Origin: UBA4416 sp031539425
GTDB taxonomy: Bacteria; Bacteroidota; Bacteroidia; B-17B0; Aurantibacillaceae
NCBI GenBank assembly: GCA_031539425.1
Contig: JAVKLI010000038.1
Coordinates: forward strand, 1 to 5,637
Direction of reading: 5' to 3'
DNA length: 5,637 nucleotides
Shown here: in pieces, positions 1-5,637 of the stretch
How the letters are laid out: each line of letters begins with the position of its first letter
Numbering within the stretch: position 1 is the first letter of the stretch
The notes under the pieces: model-generated
Database searches by the model: none
Told to the model about the DNA's origin: nothing
Seen by the model: only the letters and a program-made list of their open reading frames with translations
Position numbers and translations under genes: made by a program

Positions 1-30
1 CCCTTTAGATTTATAGTAACATGCCTTCAT
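1..30 (-). CDS. Possible start of a leftward gene (10 codons, truncated by window edge)
   Basis: Read on the - strand from an ATG at 30, the sequence is open to the window edge and gives MKACYYKSKG. A TAnnTTTG-type element (TATATTTG on the - strand, 59 to 52) lies about 20 bases upstream of this ATG, the arrangement expected of a Bacteroidota promoter with a short leader, although no TTG box was found at the usual distance. The position, divergent from ftcD across an AT-rich spacer, is natural for a gene start. Ten codons are too few to identify a product or to exclude a chance open frame, so no function is offered. Confidence 0.25.
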   Translation of the reverse strand, partial: MKACYYKSKG

Positions 31-377
31 TTTATTGATGTATTTATAGTGCAAATATAAAATTAACTACCTGACATTCATATAATTAAATTAATATATG
101 ATTACCGAATTTATCAACATTTAATTTATAGAACTCCCCTTAAAATAAACCTTTCAATTTGTATATAATATCCCAATTAATTGTTAATTATTAAACTTGA
201 AATTACTTGTTGCATATATAAAGTAAAATAAATTCCATTTTTACTTTTTAGCTTTTATTTGTACCCTCATTTTTTGCTTTATAAATTTTAATAAACAACT
301 TTAAAATAAGAATTGTAAACCCTATATTAATCTATTTTTGCATATTTATTTTATAACCACTTTAATAATTTAATACC
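31..377. other. AT-rich intergenic region upstream of ftcD
   Basis: This stretch of about 350 bases is very AT-rich and holds no convincing gene on either strand. What can be picked out is a promoter-like element just upstream of ftcD (313-340), a possible leftward -7 element (52-59), and a perfect 10-base palindrome CAATTAATTG at 174-183. In DNA this AT-rich the palindrome may be chance. No tRNA, riboswitch-like fold or strong GC-rich hairpin was recognised. Confidence 0.6.
313..340 (+). promoter_or_regulatory. Bacteroidota-type promoter for the ftcD operon
   Basis: TTG at 313-315 is followed by a 17-base spacer and TATTTTTG at 333-340, matching the TTG-N17-23-TAnnTTTG promoter consensus known from Flavobacterium and Bacteroides. 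Transcription would begin a few bases after 340, leaving a leader of roughly 30 bases before the ftcD ATG at 378. No comparable promoter is needed for the next two genes, which are packed against ftcD. The match is visible in the sequence; its use as the promoter is inferred. Confidence 0.55.
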
Positions 378-2075
378 ATGAAACAGTTAATAGAATGTGT
401 ACCTAATTTCTCTGAAGGTAATGATTTACAGCTTATCAAACAAATTACAGATGCCATTGAAAGTATAGATGGAATTACCTTGTTAAATGTAGATCCAGGT
501 AAAGCAACCAATCGCACTGTAGTTACTTTTGTAGGTGTGCCAGAAGCTGTTATTCAAGCTGCATTTTGTGGTATTAAAAAAGCACAAGAGTTAATAGATA
601 TGAGCAAACATAAGGGCGAACATCCACGTATGGGCGCTACAGATGTATGTCCTTTAATTCCAGTTTCTAATATTAGTATGGATGAAACTGCACAGTGGGC
701 TCATAAACTAGCTAAAATGGTTGGCGATGAGCTGCACATACCTGTTTATTTGTATGAAGCAGCACAGGCCAATAAAAAACGGTCTAATTTATCTGTAATA
801 AGAGAGGGAGAATACGAAGGCTTTGCAAAAAAAATGGAAAACCCAGAGTGGAAGCCTGATTTTGGTCCAAGTTTATTTAACCTAAAAAGTGGGGCTACAG
901 TTATTGGCTCTAGAGATTTTTTAGTGGCTTTTAATGTTAATTTAAATACCACCTCTACCCGCAGAGCCAACGCCATTGCATTTGATGTGCGTGAAAATGG
1001 ACGCGTAAAACGTGAAGGAAATTCCGTTACAGGTAAAATAATTAATGATGCTAACGGACACCCAGTTATAATTCCGGGCTCTTTAAAATCTGTTAAAGCA
1101 ATTGGTTGGTTTATTAAAGAGTATGGTATTGCTCAAATATCAATGAATTTAACTAATGTATCGATAACGCCTATGCACATTGCATTTGAAGAGGTTTGTA
1201 AAAAAGCTCAAGAGCGTGGTATTCGCGTTACCGGATCAGAATTAGTAGGCGTTGTTCCTTTAAATTCAATGTTAGATGCAGGGCGTTATTTTTTAAAAAA
1301 ACAACAACGATCTGTAGGAATTTCAGAAGCTGAGTTAATTAAAATAGCTGTAAAATCTTTAGGTTTAGATGAATTAGTCCCATTTAATCCACAAGAAAAA
1401 ATATTAGAATATGTTATAAATAAAAATATAGAAGTACCACTTGTTAAGATGAATTTAACCGCCTTTGCAGATGAAACAGCAAGCGAAAGCCCCGCCCCAG
1501 GTGGAGGCTCTATATCTGCCTATGTAGGTACTTTAGGCATATCATTAGCTACAATGGTTGCAAATCTTTCGAGCCACAAACTAGGCTGGGACGAGCGTTG
1601 GGAAGAGTTTAGCAATTGGGCAGAAAAAGGACAAATAATAAAAAATCAACTGTTACAATTAGTAGATAAAGATACTGCAGCTTTTAATTTGATAATGGAT
1701 GCCTTTGCTTTACCTAAAGCTACAGATGAAGAAAAAAAACAGCGCAAACAAGCCATACAAGCGGCTACCAAAAATGCTATTCTTGTTCCGCTACATGTAA
1801 TGCAATTAGCTTTTGAAAGTATGACTATAATTGAAGCCATGATAAAAACAGGCAACCCTAATTCATTAAGTGATGCTGGAGTTGGAGCCCTATGTGCTAG
1901 AACAGCCGTTCTGGGAGCTGCTATGAACGTTAAAATAAATACCCAATCATTTGAAGACAAAATATTTGTAAAAGAAACCTTAACAACATGCACCAATATT
2001 GAAACTAAAACAATGGCTTTAGAAACAGCGCTTTTAAAAGAAATTAACGATAGACTTAAAATAGTTAACATCTAA
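378..2075 (+). CDS. ftcD: Bifunctional glutamate formimidoyltransferase / formimidoyltetrahydrofolate cyclodeaminase
   Basis: This cytosolic folate enzyme transfers the formimino group of N-formimino-L-glutamate to tetrahydrofolate, releasing glutamate. It then deaminates 5-formimino-THF to 5,10-methenyl-THF and ammonia, ending one route of histidine degradation. The 565-residue product is close to the mammalian FTCD (about 541). The formiminotransferase N-subdomain spans about 1-180: it opens with IECVPNFSEG and carries EHPRMGATDV, whose His82 matches the catalytic His82 reported for the porcine enzyme. The C-subdomain covers about 181-330 (GSRDFLVAFNVNLNTT near 177-192). A linker leads to the helical cyclodeaminase domain from about 358 to the end, with SPAPGGGSISAYVG at 371-384 and SDAGVGALCARTAVLGAA at 498-515. 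The ATG start gives the family N-terminus directly and lies about 37 bases after a good promoter. No Shine-Dalgarno sequence is visible, as is usual in Bacteroidota. It is the first gene of a three-gene operon; no other hut gene is in the window. The assignment is secure; both domains look intact. Confidence 0.95.
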   Translation: MKQLIECVPNFSEGNDLQLIKQITDAIESIDGITLLNVDPGKATNRTVVTFVGVPEAVIQAAFCGIKKAQELIDMSKHKGEHPRMGATDVCPLIPVSNISMDETAQWAHKLAKMVGDELHIPVYLYEAAQANKKRSNLSVIREGEYEGFAKKMENPEWKPDFGPSLFNLKSGATVIGSRDFLVAFNVNLNTTSTRRANAIAFDVRENGRVKREGNSVTGKIINDANGHPVIIPGSLKSVKAIGWFIKEYGIAQISMNLTNVSITPMHIAFEEVCKKAQERGIRVTGSELVGVVPLNSMLDAGRYFLKKQQRSVGISEAELIKIAVKSLGLDELVPFNPQEKILEYVINKNIEVPLVKMNLTAFADETASESPAPGGGSISAYVGTLGISLATMVANLSSHKLGWDERWEEFSNWAEKGQIIKNQLLQLVDKDTAAFNLIMDAFALPKATDEEKKQRKQAIQAATKNAILVPLHVMQLAFESMTIIEAMIKTGNPNSLSDAGVGALCARTAVLGAAMNVKINTQSFEDKIFVKETLTTCTNIETKTMALETALLKEINDRLKIVNI

Positions 2076-2078
2076 TAC

Positions 2079-2978
2079 ATGTTTAAAAACATTAATAAAC
2101 ATTATTTAACGCTGCACCTTATCGTTTTTTTGTGGGGCTGGACGCCAATACTCGGCAAGGTAATTCAAGTTGGTGCCATGCCCTTAGTTTGGTTTAGAAT
2201 TTTAATAACGGCAATAATTTCAGGAATATATTTAGTAGTAACAAAAGATAAAATTCAACTATCAAAAAAACAATGGCTTCAATATTCTTTTGTTGGATTA
2301 CTAATTTGCATTCATTGGTTATGTTTTTATCAAGGAATTAAATCATCAAATGTTTCTGCAACACTGATGGGATTTAGCACTTGCGTGGTGTTCACATCTA
2401 TTTTTGAACCTTTATTTTATAAAAAGCCATTTGTACAATACGAAATAGCTATAGGGATTATAACAATTGGAATTATCACTTTTATGTACCGATTAGAGCC
2501 TTCTAATAGTGTTGGTATTGCATTTGGAACTGCGGCTGCATTTTTAGGTTCAATATTTTCAACCTTAAATGGTAAATTTATTTTAAATAAAAACAATTCC
2601 ACATCGGCAGCTGTTATCTCATTTGTGGAGATGCTGGCAATGTTAATAGGTTTAAGTATTTATTTAGGTTTTAGTGGTTATTTTAATCAAACTTTTTTTG
2701 TATTAACGGGCTCCGATTTTTTTTATATTTTACTGCTAGCTGGAGTTTGCACGGTATTTCCATTTATAATAAGCATCAATTTAATGAAACATATATCGCC
2801 CTACACGGCTAACTTAACTTTAAATTTAGAAGGCTTTTACGGTATTATATTAGCAGCATTTCTTTTTAAAGAAAATAAAATTTTAACCCCAACTTTTTAT
2901 ATTTGCTTTGGATGCATTGTTTTATTAATATACATTAACGCATTAATTAAAAAAAGAATACATAAACAAAACACTTAA
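2079..2978 (+). CDS. DMT/EamA-family transporter, ten membrane helices
   Basis: This 299-residue, strongly hydrophobic protein has the size and pattern of the drug/metabolite transporter superfamily: two repeats of about five helices. Approximate helices are 10-28, 34-54, 68-84, 92-110, 120-137, 145-164, 177-197, 213-234, 244-263 and 270-289. Family-like signals include an early tryptophan-rich FLWGWTPILGK stretch (17-27), WFRILITA (38-45) at the start of helix 2, and a late NLEGFYGIILAAFLFKE (249-265) resembling the conserved last-helices segment of EamA proteins. The C-terminus is basic (KKRIHK), consistent with a cytoplasmic end. It begins 3 bases after the ftcD stop and its stop overlaps the paaZ start, so it is co-transcribed and probably translationally coupled with both. 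Members export or import amino acids, nucleosides, drugs and other metabolites; sequence alone does not give the substrate. Linkage to histidine or aromatic catabolism is only suggestive. Confidence 0.85.
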   Translation: MFKNINKHYLTLHLIVFLWGWTPILGKVIQVGAMPLVWFRILITAIISGIYLVVTKDKIQLSKKQWLQYSFVGLLICIHWLCFYQGIKSSNVSATLMGFSTCVVFTSIFEPLFYKKPFVQYEIAIGIITIGIITFMYRLEPSNSVGIAFGTAAAFLGSIFSTLNGKFILNKNNSTSAAVISFVEMLAMLIGLSIYLGFSGYFNQTFFVLTGSDFFYILLLAGVCTVFPFIISINLMKHISPYTANLTLNLEGFYGIILAAFLFKENKILTPTFYICFGCIVLLIYINALIKKRIHKQNT

Positions 2979-5026
2979 TGACAACACTTCAAAATTATGC
3001 CTTAGGTAACTGGGCATCAGGTAAAGAAAAAATTCAAGTATTAACAAATGCCATTACTGGTGAAGAGATTTTTACTGCAAGTAGTAGTAATTTAAATTTT
3101 GAAGAAATGTGTCATTATGCCCGCACCGTAGGCGGACCAGCATTACGCAAACTTACCTTTCAACAACGTGGTTTAGTGCTAAAGGCTTTAGCCATGCATT
3201 TATTATCTAAAAAAGAATTATTTTATGAAATAAGTTGGGCTACCGGCGCTACTAAAATAGACAGCTGGGTAGACATTGAAGGTGGAATAGGTAATTTATT
3301 TACCTACGCATCCATTCGTCGTCAGTTTCCTGATACCCCATTTTGCTACGATGGTGACGCTATAAGGTTGTCTAAAAACAACACGTTTATAGGCCATCAT
3401 TTATGTGTACCAAAACAAGGCGTTGCTATTCATATTAACGCCTTCAATTTTCCGGTATGGGGTATGCTCGAAAAGGTAGCCGTTAACTGGCTTGCAGGAG
3501 TTCCAGCTATTGTAAAACCAGCCACATTAACGTCTTATTTAACCCAAGCTGTTGTTAAAGAAATTGTTAATTCAAACATTTTACCCCCTGGCGCCATACA
3601 GCTTATTTGCGGAAGCGGCGAAGGCTTACTCAATTTTGTAGAGAATCAAGATGTGGTAACCTTTACTGGGTCTGCCTCTACGGGTCAAAAACTAAAATCA
3701 CATCCTCGCTTATTACAAGAATCTGTTCCATTTAATATGGAAGCCGATTCACTTAACTGCTGTGTGTTAGGTACAGATGTAACAACTGATATGCCTGAAT
3801 TTGAATTATTTATCAAAGAGGTGGTACGTGAAATGACCACCAAAGCAGGACAAAAGTGTACAGCAGTACGAAGAATAATAGTGCCAGAAAATAAAGTAGA
3901 AGATGTGCAAAAGGCATTAAGTAAAAAATTAGCCCAAATTGTAATTGGAAACCCTCAAGAAGAAGGCGTAAAAATGGGCTCATTGGCAGGTAAAAAACAA
4001 GTACAAGAGGTATTAGAGAAAATTGACACGCTATCTAAAACTCAAAAAATAATTTATGGCGATGTTTCAAACTTTGAATTAAAAGGTGCAGATAAAAAGA
4101 AAGGTGCTTTTTTGCCACCTATTTTGTTTTTTAATGATAGCCCTTTTAGCAAAACAGATTGCCATACCATAGAAGTGTTTGGCCCTGTAAGCACCATTAT
4201 TCCTTACAAAACAACAGTTGACGCCATCAACATTGCTAAAATGGGTAAGGGGTCCTTAGTAAGTTCTATTATTACTAACGATACCGATATAGCCAGAAAC
4301 TATGCTATTGATAGTGCTTGCATGCATGGCAGGGTACTTGTACTTAATACAGAATGTGCTAAAGAAAGTACCGGGCATGGTAGCCCAATGCCTATGCTAG
4401 TACACGGTGGCCCTGGTAGGGCTGGTGGTGGCGAAGAAATGGGAGGTAAACGAGGTGTTTTTCATTACTTACAACGTACCGCTATTCAAGGTTCTCCAAC
4501 AATGATAACAGCAATAACACAACAGTACCAACAAGGAGCCAAAGGAATAGAAAAAGACATTCATCCATTTAAACAATACTTTGAAGATTTAGAAATAGGC
4601 GAAACCCTTATAACCGCTAAACACACCGTAACCGAAGCTGATGTGGTAAATTTTGCCAATGTAAGCGGCGACCATTTTTATGCACATACTGATATTACAT
4701 CATTAGATGGAACTATATTTACCGGACGCGTAGCCCATGGCTATTATATTTTGAGTAAAGCAGCTGGGTTATTTGTTAATGCTAAAAAAGGACCAGTATT
4801 ATTAAATTACGGTATAGACGAATGCCGATTTACAAAACCTGTTTACATGGGCAGCACTATTGGCGTGCGATTTACATGTAAAGAAAAAATTGTACAAGAA
4901 AAAAAATCACCTGATGATATCGCAAAAGGTATTGTAAAATGGTTAGTAGACGTATATGATGAAACCAATGAAACTGTTGCTATAGCAACCATTTTAACCA
5001 TGGTTAAATTACAAAATCAAGATTAA
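2978..5026 (+). CDS. paaZ: Bifunctional PaaZ: oxepin-CoA hydrolase / 3-oxo-5,6-dehydrosuberyl-CoA semialdehyde dehydrogenase
   Basis: PaaZ acts in the cytosol in aerobic phenylacetyl-CoA degradation. Its C-terminal hydratase-fold domain hydrolyses oxepin-CoA to an open-chain semialdehyde, which the N-terminal NADP+-dependent aldehyde dehydrogenase oxidises to 3-oxo-5,6-dehydrosuberyl-CoA. The 682 residues match E. coli PaaZ (about 681). The dehydrogenase domain covers about 1-515: NAFNFPVWG (154-162, Asn157 for the oxyanion hole), VTFTGSASTG (227-236, cofactor loop), Glu255 in NMEADS, and the nucleophile Cys294 in GQKC. They correspond to Glu256 and Cys295 of the E. coli enzyme as I recall it. 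The MaoC-like domain covers about 530-680, with GDHFYAH (564-570) supplying the Asp565/His570 pair and GRVAHGYY at 583-590. Both halves therefore appear active. The ATG overlaps the upstream stop (TAATG), which fixes the start by translational coupling. No other paa gene is in the window, so the CoA ligase, epoxidase and isomerase must lie elsewhere. Confidence 0.95.
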   Translation: MTTLQNYALGNWASGKEKIQVLTNAITGEEIFTASSSNLNFEEMCHYARTVGGPALRKLTFQQRGLVLKALAMHLLSKKELFYEISWATGATKIDSWVDIEGGIGNLFTYASIRRQFPDTPFCYDGDAIRLSKNNTFIGHHLCVPKQGVAIHINAFNFPVWGMLEKVAVNWLAGVPAIVKPATLTSYLTQAVVKEIVNSNILPPGAIQLICGSGEGLLNFVENQDVVTFTGSASTGQKLKSHPRLLQESVPFNMEADSLNCCVLGTDVTTDMPEFELFIKEVVREMTTKAGQKCTAVRRIIVPENKVEDVQKALSKKLAQIVIGNPQEEGVKMGSLAGKKQVQEVLEKIDTLSKTQKIIYGDVSNFELKGADKKKGAFLPPILFFNDSPFSKTDCHTIEVFGPVSTIIPYKTTVDAINIAKMGKGSLVSSIITNDTDIARNYAIDSACMHGRVLVLNTECAKESTGHGSPMPMLVHGGPGRAGGGEEMGGKRGVFHYLQRTAIQGSPTMITAITQQYQQGAKGIEKDIHPFKQYFEDLEIGETLITAKHTVTEADVVNFANVSGDHFYAHTDITSLDGTIFTGRVAHGYYILSKAAGLFVNAKKGPVLLNYGIDECRFTKPVYMGSTIGVRFTCKEKIVQEKKSPDDIAKGIVKWLVDVYDETNETVAIATILTMVKLQNQD

Positions 5027-5030
5027 TTTT

Positions 5031-5072
5031 TTACAATTTGTAATAAAACATTTGTTTTTAAAATTGTTGTAA
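5031..5072 (+). repeat. Imperfect nested inverted repeat just after paaZ
   Basis: TTACAATTT at 5031-5039 can pair with AAATTGTTGTAA at 5061-5072, leaving a 3-base TTG bulge. Nested inside is a short AAAAC-ATTT-GTTTT hairpin (5045-5058) followed by more T. It starts 5 bases after the paaZ stop and might act in RNA 3' end formation or stability, but the stem is almost all A-U and no T-run follows the outer stem, so it is a weak terminator candidate. Confidence 0.3.
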
Positions 5073-5104
5073 GCTCCCCAAAAATTAGTACGATTTAAAA
5101 GTAG

Positions 5105-5140
5105 ACAAAAGTATTAATATTTAACTTTTGTATTCTTTTT
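5105..5140 (+). terminator. Candidate intrinsic terminator of the ftcD-paaZ operon
   Basis: ACAAAAGT at 5105-5112 is a perfect 8-base inverted repeat of ACTTTTGT at 5124-5131, with an 11-base loop, followed by TATTCTTTTT (5131-5140) on the + strand. It lies about 80 bases beyond the paaZ stop codon. Stem plus T-rich tail is the form of a factor-independent terminator, but the stem is AT-rich with only two G-C pairs, so it would be weak, and a role as a protein-binding site is also possible. Confidence 0.4.
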
Positions 5141-5246
5141 AACATTACGGTAAGTTTTTTTTTAAATCAAATATAGGGCGCAAATAGAAAAGTATAAATA
5201 CTTTAAACATAAAAAACCCTAAAAAAGCCCGAAAATAAAGGCGTGA

Positions 5247-5269
5247 ACCCTATTTTTATGTAAAAGGGT
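5247..5269 (-). terminator. Hairpin downstream of the small - strand gene, possible terminator
   Basis: ACCCT at 5247-5251 pairs with AGGGT at 5265-5269, extended by TTT/AAA inside after a one-base bulge. It sits about 45 bases past the stop of the leftward small gene. No T-run follows directly on the - strand. A further AGGGT followed by six T (- strand, 5220-5210) could pair instead with the upstream ACCCT as a larger loop ending in a T-run. Either fold could terminate the leftward transcript; support is moderate to weak. Confidence 0.25.
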
Positions 5270-5294
5270 ACTGTAAAAAGAAAAGTACAAAAAC

Positions 5295-5314
5295 TACCGA
5301 TATATACCGATTAA
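5295..5314. repeat. Tandem 10-base direct repeat TACCGATATA / TACCGATTAA
   Basis: TACCGAT at 5295-5301 is repeated at 5305-5311, exactly 10 bases later, and the two 10-base units are directly adjacent. They abut the stop codon of the leftward small gene (5315-5317). A one-turn spacing would put two identical binding sites on the same DNA face, so an operator or iteron-like site is possible, but two short copies in AT-rich DNA may also be chance. Confidence 0.45.
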
Positions 5315-5494
5315 CTACTTATACCAACCCTTACTTTTAATAACCGACTCAACGGTATTGGGCGATAAAAAAAGTTTAGCAGCAATAGCCTCAATTACAG
5401 CGTAAGTGCGTAGGTTGTGGTTTTTGGTGGTGAGGGTTGTAAATTGTTTTTTTATGTAGTTGTTACGGTCTTGAAGCCTTTTATTTTTAAGCAT
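5315..5494 (-). CDS. Small basic protein with a helix-turn-helix-like C-terminal half
   Basis: From the ATG at 5494 the product is 59 residues. It starts MLKNKRLQDRNNYIKKQF, a lysine/arginine-rich and probably helical segment. The C-terminal half, about residues 32-54, has the rhythm of a DNA-binding helix-turn-helix: IAAKLF (37-42), a turn at LSP (43-45), then the putative recognition helix NTVESVI (46-52), ending GWYK. The frame extends upstream to a TTG at 5521 (68 residues), but the ATG is preferred because the extra residues add nothing recognisable; neither start has a clear Shine-Dalgarno sequence. The product resembles small uncharacterised HTH-like proteins I associate with Bacteroidota genomes, but I cannot name a family with certainty. 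It converges on paaZ across a repeat-rich spacer and diverges from a gene starting at 5620. A role as a small regulator or as part of an accessory element is inference only. Confidence 0.6.
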   Translation of the reverse strand: MLKNKRLQDRNNYIKKQFTTLTTKNHNLRTYAVIEAIAAKLFLSPNTVESVIKSKGWYK

Positions 5495-5546
5495 GCGCCT
5501 TGTAATATGTTGGTTACGCAAAGGTAACTTGAAGACTATAGAGCTT

Positions 5547-5554
5547 CAAAAATA
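5547..5554 (-). promoter_or_regulatory. Possible -7 element for the small - strand gene
   Basis: On the - strand 5554 to 5547 reads TATTTTTG, matching TAnnTTTG and identical to the element ahead of ftcD. It lies about 50 bases upstream of the ATG at 5494. No TTG box was found 17-23 bases further upstream, so this is a half-supported promoter. Transcription from here would leave the alternative TTG start at 5521 close to the 5' end. Confidence 0.35.
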
Positions 5555-5584
5555 GAACTTAACATTGATTTAACAGGGTTGTTT

Positions 5585-5611
5585 TGATATATTGGTATAT
5601 TTGTGGTATAT
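5585..5611 (+). promoter_or_regulatory. TGRTATAT repeats around a -7 element of the rightward gene
   Basis: TATATTTG at 5596-5603 fits TAnnTTTG and sits 16 bases before the ATG at 5620. It is embedded in repeated motifs: TGGTATAT at 5593-5600 and again at 5604-5611, 11 bases apart, plus a one-mismatch copy TGATATAT at 5585-5592. No well-spaced TTG box is present (the nearest, 5579-5581, is only 14 bases away). Repeats overlapping a promoter core are what an operator would look like, but AT-rich sequence makes such motifs easy to find. Confidence 0.4.
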
Positions 5612-5619
5612 AATTTATT

Positions 5620-5637
5620 ATGGAAACGACACTTCAA
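5620..5637 (+). CDS. Start of a rightward gene, truncated by window edge
   Basis: An ATG at 5620 opens a frame reading METTLQ to the window end. It is supported by the TAnnTTTG-type element just upstream and by its divergent position relative to the small HTH-like gene. Six codons do not allow any identification. Confidence 0.4.

Larger units (their letters stand above)
5097..5293. repeat. Dispersed AAAAGTA repeats in the paaZ / small-gene spacer
   Basis: AAAAGTA occurs four times on the + strand in under 200 bases: 5097-5103, 5107-5113, 5188-5194 and 5281-5287. Two copies extend to a 13-base near-identity: AAAAGTATTAATA at 5107-5119 and AAAAGTATAAATA at 5188-5200, one mismatch. The second copy is also the left arm of a near-contiguous palindrome, AAAGTAT-AA-ATACTTT, at 5189-5204. 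The first and second copies are 10 bases apart, about one helical turn. A reverse-strand copy lies at 5332-5338 within the small gene. The repeats are directly visible; a regulatory function is only inferred. Confidence 0.5.

Noticed and set aside
174..183. Perfect palindrome CAATTAATTG as an operator
   Set aside because: It stands alone about 130 bases upstream of the likely promoter, and such A/T palindromes are expected by chance in this composition.
746..976. 76-residue open frame on the - strand inside ftcD
   Set aside because: It lies wholly opposite conserved ftcD coding sequence, has no recognisable domain or promoter, and is explained as an antisense shadow of that gene.
1646..2071. 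141-residue open frame on the - strand over the cyclodeaminase domain
   Set aside because: Hydrophobic-looking translation arises from reading the complement of an alanine- and lysine-rich helical domain; the sense frame is a well-conserved enzyme.
2417..2602. 61-residue open frame on the - strand inside the transporter gene
   Set aside because: Antisense shadow of membrane-helix coding sequence, with no independent support.
2978..5026. paaZ as a fusion created by assembly error or a separate aldehyde dehydrogenase
   Set aside because: The length and domain order, with both active sites present, are the normal architecture of PaaZ, so neither a novel fusion nor a misassembly is needed.
5027..5314. 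CRISPR array or insertion-sequence ends in the repeat-rich spacer
   Set aside because: The repeats are too short (7-13 bases) and irregularly spaced for CRISPR, and there is no transposase frame and no pair of long terminal inverted repeats with target duplication.
5620..5637. Similarity of the last 18 bases (METTLQ) to the paaZ start (MTTLQ), suggesting a duplicated 5' end
   Set aside because: The shared segment is only about 12 bases with one mismatch, and the upstream sequences differ; it is too short to argue for duplication.

Overview
The window reads as chromosomal DNA of a low-GC member of the Bacteroidota, most likely a flavobacterium. Three things point there. Codon use is strongly A/T-biased, and none of the starts has a recognisable Shine-Dalgarno sequence. 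The promoter-like element ahead of the first gene fits the Bacteroidota sigma-factor consensus (TTG, 17-base spacer, TAnnTTTG). The one-piece formiminotransferase-cyclodeaminase is also common in this phylum. Species and genus cannot be read from the sequence.

Layout: bases 1-377 are a very AT-rich intergenic region. It holds a good promoter for the rightward genes and possibly the first ten codons of a leftward gene that leaves the window. Bases 378-5026 form one tight three-gene block on the + strand: ftcD (bifunctional glutamate formimidoyltransferase / formimidoyl-THF cyclodeaminase), then after 3 bases a ten-helix DMT/EamA-type transporter, then paaZ (oxepin-CoA hydrolase / semialdehyde dehydrogenase), whose ATG overlaps the transporter stop codon (TAATG). 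Bases 5027-5314 are noncoding and dense with inverted and direct repeats, including a plausible terminator for the operon and a recurrent AAAAGTA motif. Bases 5315-5494 (- strand) encode a small lysine/arginine-rich protein with a helix-turn-helix-like C-terminal half. Bases 5495-5619 are a divergent promoter region with TGRTATAT repeats, and the first six codons of a rightward gene begin at 5620.

The operon joins two catabolic activities not usually discussed together. FtcD performs the last steps of one route of histidine breakdown, sending one-carbon units to tetrahydrofolate. PaaZ opens the oxepin-CoA ring and oxidises the resulting semialdehyde in aerobic phenylacetate degradation. The transporter's substrate is unknown. 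No other hut or paa genes lie in the window, so both pathways would have to be completed elsewhere.

The three operon genes are intact, with their catalytic residues visible. I did not find a clearly new defence, toxin or mobile system. The least explained part is the right-hand end: the repeat-rich spacer, the HTH-like mini-protein and the divergent start beside it look like a small regulatory module or the edge of an accessory element, but this is inference.
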